Source: Opisthocomus hoazin
Taxonomy: Eukaryota; Chordata; Aves; Opisthocomiformes; Opisthocomidae
Length of the DNA stretch: 64,000 nucleotides
Reading direction: 5' to 3'
Assembly: GCF_030867145.1 (NCBI RefSeq)
Contig: NC_134443.1
Span: 1,302,001-1,366,000 of the forward strand
In this document: positions 57,655-64,000 of the stretch, one piece after another
Numbering within the stretch: the first letter of the stretch is position 1
How the letters are laid out: each line of letters opens with the position of its first letter
Translations under genes and position numbers: made by a program
The notes under the pieces: generated by a model
Databases searched by the model: none
What the model was told of the DNA's origin: nothing
Seen by the model: only the letters and a program-made list of their open reading frames with translations

Positions 57655-58402
57655 CATCACCCCCCACAAACACCCCCACTGCCCCCACAAACAGCCCCAG
57701 GAAGCTCAGCATCACCCTTAAAAACACAGACCTGGGGCTGAGCGTTGCCCCCCACTAACAGCCCCATTTTCTCCACAAACAGCCCCAAGAAGTTGAGCAT
57801 CGCCCCCCACAAACACCCCCATTGCCCCCACAAACATAGACCTGGGGCTGAGCATCGCCCCCCACAAACACTCCCATTGCCCCCACAAACATAGACCTGG
57901 GGCTGAGCATCGCCCCCCACAAACAGCCCCATGAAGCTGAGCATCACCCTTAAAAACACAGCCCTGGGGCTGAGCATCGGCCCCACAAACAGCCCCATGA
58001 AGGTGAGCATTTCTCCCCACAAACTACCCCATTGCCCCCCCAAACCGCCCCACTGCCCCCCAAACCGCCCCGTGAAGCTGAGCATCGCCCCCACAAACTG
58101 CCCCATGAAGCTATCACCCCCACAAACTGCCCCATTGCCCCCACAAACTGCCCCATGAAGCTGAGCATCGCCCCCCACAAACAAACAGCCCCATTGCCCC
58201 CACAAACACAGACCTGGGGCTGAGCATTGCCCCCCCACAAACTGCCCCATTGCCCCCCAAACCGCCCCATTGCCCCCCACAAACACCGCATTGCCCCCCC
58301 CAACAGCCCCACGAAGCTGAGCATCGCCCCCACAAACACCCCATTGCCCCCCCAAACCGCCCCATTGCCCCCCACAAACACCCCATCGCCCCCACAAACC
58401 GC
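57655..58402 (-). repeat. CCCCACAAAC minisatellite upstream of SEMA4A
   Basis: About 0.75 kb of tandem units is built on CCCCCACAAAC(A/T)GCCCCATTGCC, with a recurring block CTGGGGCTGAGCATCGCCCC. Part of it shows a higher-order period of about 55 bases. Open frames on both strands (for example Gly/Gly/Trp-rich on minus) come from the repeat. Confidence 0.92.
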
Positions 58403-59014
58403 CCGCAGCCGTCCTGGCAGCCGTTCTCCATCCTCCACCCCAGGCTGCTCCGGGGACGGCTGCGGGCGAGAAACCCACCAAAACCAAAGCCCTGGGGTCC
58501 CCCCAACACCAGAGATACCCCTGAGGCACCCCGACATCCCGCTCCGGATGCGGCTGAGGAGCATCCTGCCCCGTCGAGGCCTCCTTACCTGCCTCCCCCG
58601 GTGCCCCCACCCGCTGGCCGGGACCCCGAGCCCCGGGAGGGCACCTCTGTCCCCGACACCTTGCTTGGCGGGGACAGAAAGCTCCTTGTGAGCAGAAACT
58701 GGGTTACTCTGCCCCGGATTTCCCACCCGGCGAGGGCTTGGCTGGGAACCGGGGCTGCACCGAGGCTTGGACCGGCCGCATTGTTCTGCCCTGGGCTGGA
58801 GCCACCGGGGCCGGCGGAGGGGGAGGAGGGGTGGGAAAGGGAGCGGAGGCTCCTCGGTGAGGCTGAAGGCTCAGGGGGACCGTGGCGGGGCTGGGGGAAG
58901 CCCCTGGAGAGTGTTCCCCCCCCGGTGCGTCTCTGAGGCAGGGTGGGAAGCGAGAGCAGCCTCAAGGATGCTCCAGCGGCATGGGGAGCCGAAGCTCCAT
59001 CACAGCCCTGTCCC
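58403..59014. other. Unique GC-rich spacer between two minisatellites
   Basis: About 0.6 kb of non-repetitive GC-rich sequence without a recognised gene or site. Confidence 0.4.
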
Positions 59015-59432
59015 TCCTCCTTTTTGGGTCCCCTGTCCCCCCACCTTTCTGGGTCCCCTGTCCCCGCACCTTTCTGGGTCCCCTGTCCCTCCTTCTTTCC
59101 GGGTCCCCTGTCCCCGCACCTTTCTGGGTTCCCTGTCCCTCCTCCTTTCTGGGTCCCCTGTCCCCCCACCTTTCCAGGTCCCCTGTCCCTCCTTCTTTCC
59201 GGGTCCCCTGTCCCCTCACCCTTCTGGGTTCCCTGTCCCTCCTCCTTTCTGGGTCCCCTGTCCCTCCTCCTTTCTGGGTTCCCTGTCCCCCCATCTTTCT
59301 GGGTTCCATGCCCCCCATCTTTCTGGATCCCCTGTCCCCCCATCCTTCTGGATCCCCTGTCCCTCCTCCTTTCTGGGTCCCCTGTCCCTTCTTCTTTCTG
59401 GGTCCCCTGTCCCCCCACTTTTCTGGGTCCCC
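59015..59432 (+). repeat. 25-bp minisatellite (TTTCTGGGTCCCCTGTCCC type)
   Basis: About 17 copies of a 25-bp unit with CCCCCCACC or TCCTCC variants. The clear spacing of 25 between units (for example 59046, 59071, 59096) rotates the reading frame and leaves all three frames open over the array. Confidence 0.95.
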
Positions 59433-60685
59433 TGGCCTGGGGACGTGCCGGGGTCCATCACAGCCTCCTGGCGCAGGATTTGGCACGTGGAAGCAAAGGT
59501 CACCAAGGGCCTCTCCGCATGGCGGTGGGGTGGCTTTCCCTGGGGCTTTGGGGTTCACCATGGCCGTGGCTCCGTGGGATTTGGTCCCCCCCATCCCAGT
59601 CCCGGGGCAGAGCCAGGCCCAGGCCACGGGCGCAGCGGGGTGAGCTGTGATGGCGCCGGGCAGACGTGAAGCTGGTGGCCACGCTGGCGAGACTCGTCCC
59701 GTGCCTCAGTTTCCCCAGCGGCTGGGGTCTGGGGTCCCCCCCACAGCAGGGAAGCGTGGGGACCTTCTCCGCTACTTCACCCCATCCTCCTGCCCATGTC
59801 CACCCCCACACTCCCCCCCCACCCTGAGCATCTCTGTGGCTTGGGGGGGTGCGGGGATGCTTCCAGCACCCAGGCAGAGGTCGGGGACTGGGGCAGCCCA
59901 GCTCAGACTGGGGAGGCTCCTTCAACCCCCCCAGACTCAGAGCAGGAGGGGATGTGGGGGAGATGGAAAGCGATGGGAGTCGGGGGGAGATGCAGTGGGG
60001 ATATGGGGGGCTGCGGGGGAGGAATCTGGGGGGGACAGGGGCAGAGAGGGGAGGGATTTGCGAGGTGGGGGCTGCGAAAGGTGTGGGGTGGTTCAGGGAG
60101 GAGATCGGCGGAGGCACAGGAGGGAACCGGGAGGTAGAGGAGGGATGCGGAGGAAGAAAGGGGGATATGGGAGGGGGGCAAAGGCAAGGATGCAGGGGGG
60201 GGGGCAGGGAAGCTCTCCCCGGGCTTAGGACCTCAGCCCCTTTGTCACTGCCTGGCAGCATTGGAGCTGGGGGGGGGTGGGAGTCCCCAAAGCCCATCCC
60301 CGCCATGGCGGCTGCCCCCAGCCCCCCCCGGGAGACCCCCCCCCAGCCCCGCTCCGCTCCCGCCGCCCCGGTACCGACCTGTGGCAGCCCCCGCGGCCGG
60401 GGCTGGGGGGGCCGGCATCCCCGCGGGGAGCCCTGCTCAGGTCGCCATGGCTACGGACACCCGGCCGAGCGGACAGACGGACAGCCGGCCGCGCAGCCCC
60501 GCTCACACGCGTGGGGGTGTGCAGCCACCCCCCCGCAGAGGTGCAGACAGACAGACAGGCAGACACCTCCCCGCACCCCTCCCCGCGTCCCGTCCATCAC
60601 CTCCCGGCCACGCTCCGGGGCCCCCGTAACGGCCTCGTGTGCCTTCACCCCATCTTCGCTCCCCCCCCTCTTTGTACCGTGTTGC
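59433..60685. other. GC-rich spacer with a G-rich purine block and a CpG-rich block
   Basis: No recognised exon. From 59930 to 60210 the plus strand is a G/A-rich, GGGG-studded stretch. From about 60300 to 60500 the sequence is CpG-rich and could hold a promoter, possibly of SEMA4A. I see no TATA box or splice site that settles it. Confidence 0.4.
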
Positions 60686-62030
60686 TGCACCCCCATCTCT
60701 GCATCCCTGCACCCCCATATCCACACTGCATCCCTGCACCCCATCCCTGCACCCCCATGCCCATATCGCTTCCCTGCATCCCATATCCACACTGCATCCC
60801 TGCACCCCATCTCTGCACCCCCATATCCCCCTCTCATCCCTGTACCCCCACACCCACACTGCATCCCTGCACCTGCATCCCTGCACTCCATCTCTGCACC
60901 CCCATATCGCCCTCTCATCCCTGTACCCCATATCCACACTGCATCCCTGCACCTGCATCCCTGCACCCCCATGTCCATATCGCATCCCTGCACCCCGTAC
61001 GCACACTGCATCCCTGCACCCCATCTCTGCACCCCCAAGTCCATACCGCATCTCTGCATCCCATATCCACGCTGCATCCCTGCACCTGCATCCCTGCACC
61101 CTCATATCCCCGTCTCATCCCTGCACCCCATATCCACGCTGCATCCCTGCACCCCCACATCCACATCGCATCTCTGCACCCCTGTATCCACTTTGCATCC
61201 CTGCGCCTGCTTGTCTGCACCCCATTCCAGCAGCCCCATCTCCGTATCGCATCCCTGCACCCCCATCCCTGCACCCCCATCCCTGCACCCCCATATCCAC
61301 ATTGCATCCCTGCACCCCACCTGTGCACCCCTGCACCCACATCGCATCCCTGCACCCCATCCCTGCAGCCCCATATCCACGCTGCATCCCTGCACCCCAT
61401 CCCTGCACCCCTGTATCCACATCACATCCCTGCACCCCCATCCCTGCACCCCCATCCCTGCACCCCATCTCTGCACCCCCATATCCACACCACATCCCTG
61501 CACCTCCGTATCCACATTCCACCCCTACACCTGCGTCTCTGCACCCCATTCCATCAGCCCCATATCCACTCTGCCTCCCAGCACCCGCATCCCTACACCC
61601 TCATCCCTGCACCCCCATATCCACACCCCACCCCTGCACCCCTATACCTACACCCCCATCTCTGCACCCCCATATCCACACCCCATCCCTGCACCCCTAT
61701 ACCTACACCCCCATCCCTGCACCCCCATATCCACATCCCATCCCTGCAGCCCCATACCTGCACCCCCATCTCTGCACCCCCATATTCACACCCCATCCCT
61801 GCACCCCAATCCCAGCACCCCATCCCAGCACCCCCATCCCTGCACCCCCTTATCCACACCGCATTCCTGCACCCCCATCCCTGCACCCCAATCCCAGCAC
61901 CCCCATCCCTGCACCCCCTTATACACACTGCATTCCTGCACCCCAATCCCAGCACCCCATCCCTGCACCCCCATCCCTGCACCCCCATCCCTGCACCCCC
62001 CTATCCACACCACCTCCCAGCACCCCCATT
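60686..62030 (+). repeat. CATCCCTGCACCCC minisatellite, about 1.35 kb
   Basis: Degenerate tandem array of roughly 11-15-base elements (CATCCCTGCACCCC, CATATCCACACTG, CATCTCTGCACC) in shifting higher-order combinations. It is stop-free over long stretches in several frames on both strands, which produces apparent proteins of hundreds of residues that are Pro/His/Ser-rich on plus and Cys/Gly/Trp-rich on minus. None is a gene. Confidence 0.94.
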
Positions 62031-63339
62031 CCTACACCTCCGCATCCCTGTCCCAGCCCCCCTTTGCCGCTCACCGCCCCGGCCGAGCTGTGCTGGCTCT
62101 GCCTGGCTTTGGGGGTCCCGGGAGGGGTTCAGGGCCCAGCCCTGATGTCCCCAGGTGGTGCCGGGGTCTGGTCCTGAGCAGGCCGTGTGTACCCCCACCC
62201 TGCCACAGCCCCCCAGCACTGCTTGGTGGCTCTTCCCCCCCCCTCAAAACCTCCCGTGCGGGGAAGCCTGGCCCAACTGGGGCCGGCAGCTCCCACTTCT
62301 CCTTCGGAACCTGCCTTCCTTCCCCTTCCCGGCCGTGTGGGAGCGGCGAGCCCCGAAACAGGACCCCCCGCCATCGTCGCTTCCCCCCCCCCCTCCGCAA
62401 CCGCCTGCCCCGCATGTCCTCAGGCGAGTCACTTGTCCCCAGCCTGCAATCGCACGGCCCCACGTGAGGCACCCGGGACAGCCGGGGTGCTGGCACCTGC
62501 ACCCTCAAAAGCAGCAAACCGGGCCCGGGTCCATCCAGGGGTCCCTTTGCACCCCAAGCTGGGGGTACCTGCCCTGCCCAGGGCTGGGGCGCACACCCGA
62601 GACCCCCCCTTGGCTGCTCCCCTCCGTTCCCCTGCCCCGGTTCCCACGGGGCTCCGGAGGTCGGGAGCCTTCGCCCGGAGCCGTAAGGAGCTTGAGCCTC
62701 GTGCCTGCCGCCCCGCCGGCACCGGAGGCTTAGCCAAAGCCGGGAGCCAGAGCTGCCGGGGCCCCGTCCCACCCGAAGGGTTCAGTCGCAGCCCCCCCAC
62801 CCCTGCCTGGTCCCCCCAAGGAGGCCCCGCGGGCATCCAGCGAGGTGCAGCACCTTGGGGTGCAGCCTTTGGGGGTGGCAGCGGGCACACGCTCAGGTCT
62901 GAAACCACCCTCGGGATTAGCGCGGCGGCCTGACCTTAATCCCACCTGGCACGCGGGGGCCCGGAGGGGGCTGGCGTGGGGCCCCCAGCACCCGCTCAGC
63001 CGTGCCCCGGCCGGGTGACCCCCGGTGCCTGCCACACGTTGGGGCCAGTCCTGGCTCTGCCCCACCCAGCGATTGCTCCGAGGGTCCCTTGTGCTAGATT
63101 TGCCCCCCAAAAGCCCCAGATTGTGCCCCCCACCACCGTTACTTTGCCATGCTCAAACCCCGGTGCTCCCACCCAGCCTCTGCAGAGACCCCGACACTCG
63201 GTGCGCAAGTGAGCGAGGCCAGGCCATGGGTGCCCGGAGCTGGGCTCAGCCCCGCAGAACTGCAGGAGGAGCTGGAGAAACCCGGCCCTGACTCGACGCT
63301 TTGGCTGGAGCGGGGCTGGAGTTCTGTCACAGGCGCTCT
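62031..63339. other. GC-rich unique spacer, nothing recognised
   Basis: About 1.3 kb of GC-rich sequence. I found no homology to a known protein, no CR1 and no convincing regulatory site. Confidence 0.4.
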
Positions 63340-64000
63340 CGTGCACGGTCCCCGTGGGCTCTGCAAGGTCCCCACGGGCCATGCACGCTCCCCACGGGCT
63401 GTGCAAGGTCTCCATAGGGGTGTGCAAGGTCCCCATGGGCTGTGCAAGGTCCACGCGGGATGTATACAGTCTCCATGGGGTGGTGAGACGTCCCCATGGG
63501 CCATGCATGGTCTCCATGGGGCTGTGAGAAGTCCCCGTGGGCCATGCATGGTCTCCATGGGGCTGTGAGAAGTCCCCGTGGGCCATGCATGGTCTCCATG
63601 GGGCTGTGAGAAGTCCCCATGGGCCATGCATGGTCTCCATGGGCTGTGAGAAGTCCCTGTGGGCCATGCATGATCTCCCTGGGCTCTGCAAGGTCCCCAC
63701 GGGCCATGCATGCTCCCCACGGGCTGTGCAAGGTCCCCATGGGCTGTGCAAGGTCCACGCAGGATGTATACGGTCTCCATGGGGCGGTGAGAAGTCCCCA
63801 TGGGCCATGCATGGTCTCCATGGGGCTGTGAGAAGTCCCCATGGGCCATGCATGGTCTCCCTGAGCTCTGCAAGGTCCTCATGGGCTTTGCAAGGTCCCC
63901 ATAGGGGTGTGCAAGGTCCCCATAGGGATGTGCAAGGTCCACATGGGGTGTGCAAGGTCCACATGGACTGCATGCAGACCCTGTGGGGCCATGCAAGGTC
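63340..64000 (+). repeat. 41-bp / 20-bp minisatellite running off the window end
   Basis: Units of GGTCTCCATGGGGCTGTGAG plus AAGTCCCCATGGGCCATGCAT repeat with a period of 41 (starts at 63500, 63541, 63582). The flanks use the half-size element GCAAGGTCCCCATGGGCTGT. The array continues beyond base 64000. Open frames over it are artefacts. Confidence 0.95.

Noticed and set aside
59849-62467. Open frame of 872 codons on the plus strand
   Set aside because: It runs through the CATCCCTGCACCCC array, other frames and the other strand are equally open there, and no domain or splice structure is seen.
1-64000. CRISPR arrays, integrated viruses, LTR elements, tRNA or rRNA genes
   Set aside because: None seen. 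All direct-repeat arrays are minisatellites without unique spacers, and the only interspersed elements recognised are CR1 LINE fragments.

Overview
The window reads as a gene-dense, GC-rich piece of a bird genome, most likely from a microchromosome. Three things point there: CR1 LINE fragments are the only interspersed repeats I recognise, introns are very short, and tandem repeats are dense. The gene order corresponds, from memory, to the human 1q22 block (SEMA4A, SLC25A44, PMF1, BGLAP, PAQR6, SMG5). I place it by inference on the counterpart of chicken chromosome 25. The species is not chicken, because the mature osteocalcin N-terminus differs from the chicken peptide as I remember it.

Layout. 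From 1 to about 24.3 kb lies the 3' part of SMG5 on the plus strand: 19 coding exons, with roughly the first 100 codons outside the window, and a long 3' UTR. This part is comparatively AT-rich. PAQR6 follows on the plus strand (27.1-30.0 kb). BGLAP (osteocalcin, 32.2-33.1 kb), PMF1 (35.4-39.6 kb), SLC25A44 (42.5-46.0 kb, with a promoter near 49.9 kb) and SEMA4A (51.5-56.7 kb) all lie on the minus strand, each downstream of the next. PAQR6 and BGLAP are tail to tail. From 56.7 to 64 kb I see no further coding exon, only 5' flank of SEMA4A filled with minisatellites.

The genes are ordinary, complete-looking vertebrate genes with consistent splice phases, and they do not form a pathway. They cover mRNA decay (SMG5), a progestin/adipoQ-type membrane receptor (PAQR6), a bone matrix Gla protein (BGLAP), a kinetochore subunit (PMF1), a mitochondrial carrier (SLC25A44) and a semaphorin (SEMA4A).

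From about 27 kb onward the striking feature is the minisatellites. At least eight different arrays, each private to its location, add up to about 6 kb in 36 kb. Several have no stop codons in most frames of both strands and produce long spurious open frames. One G-run array in a PMF1 intron surrounds a 200-base assembly gap. I found no convincing undescribed biological system. The most interesting leads are the tandem arrays, the mammal-like BGLAP promoter, and the frame consequences of possible PMF1-BGLAP read-through.
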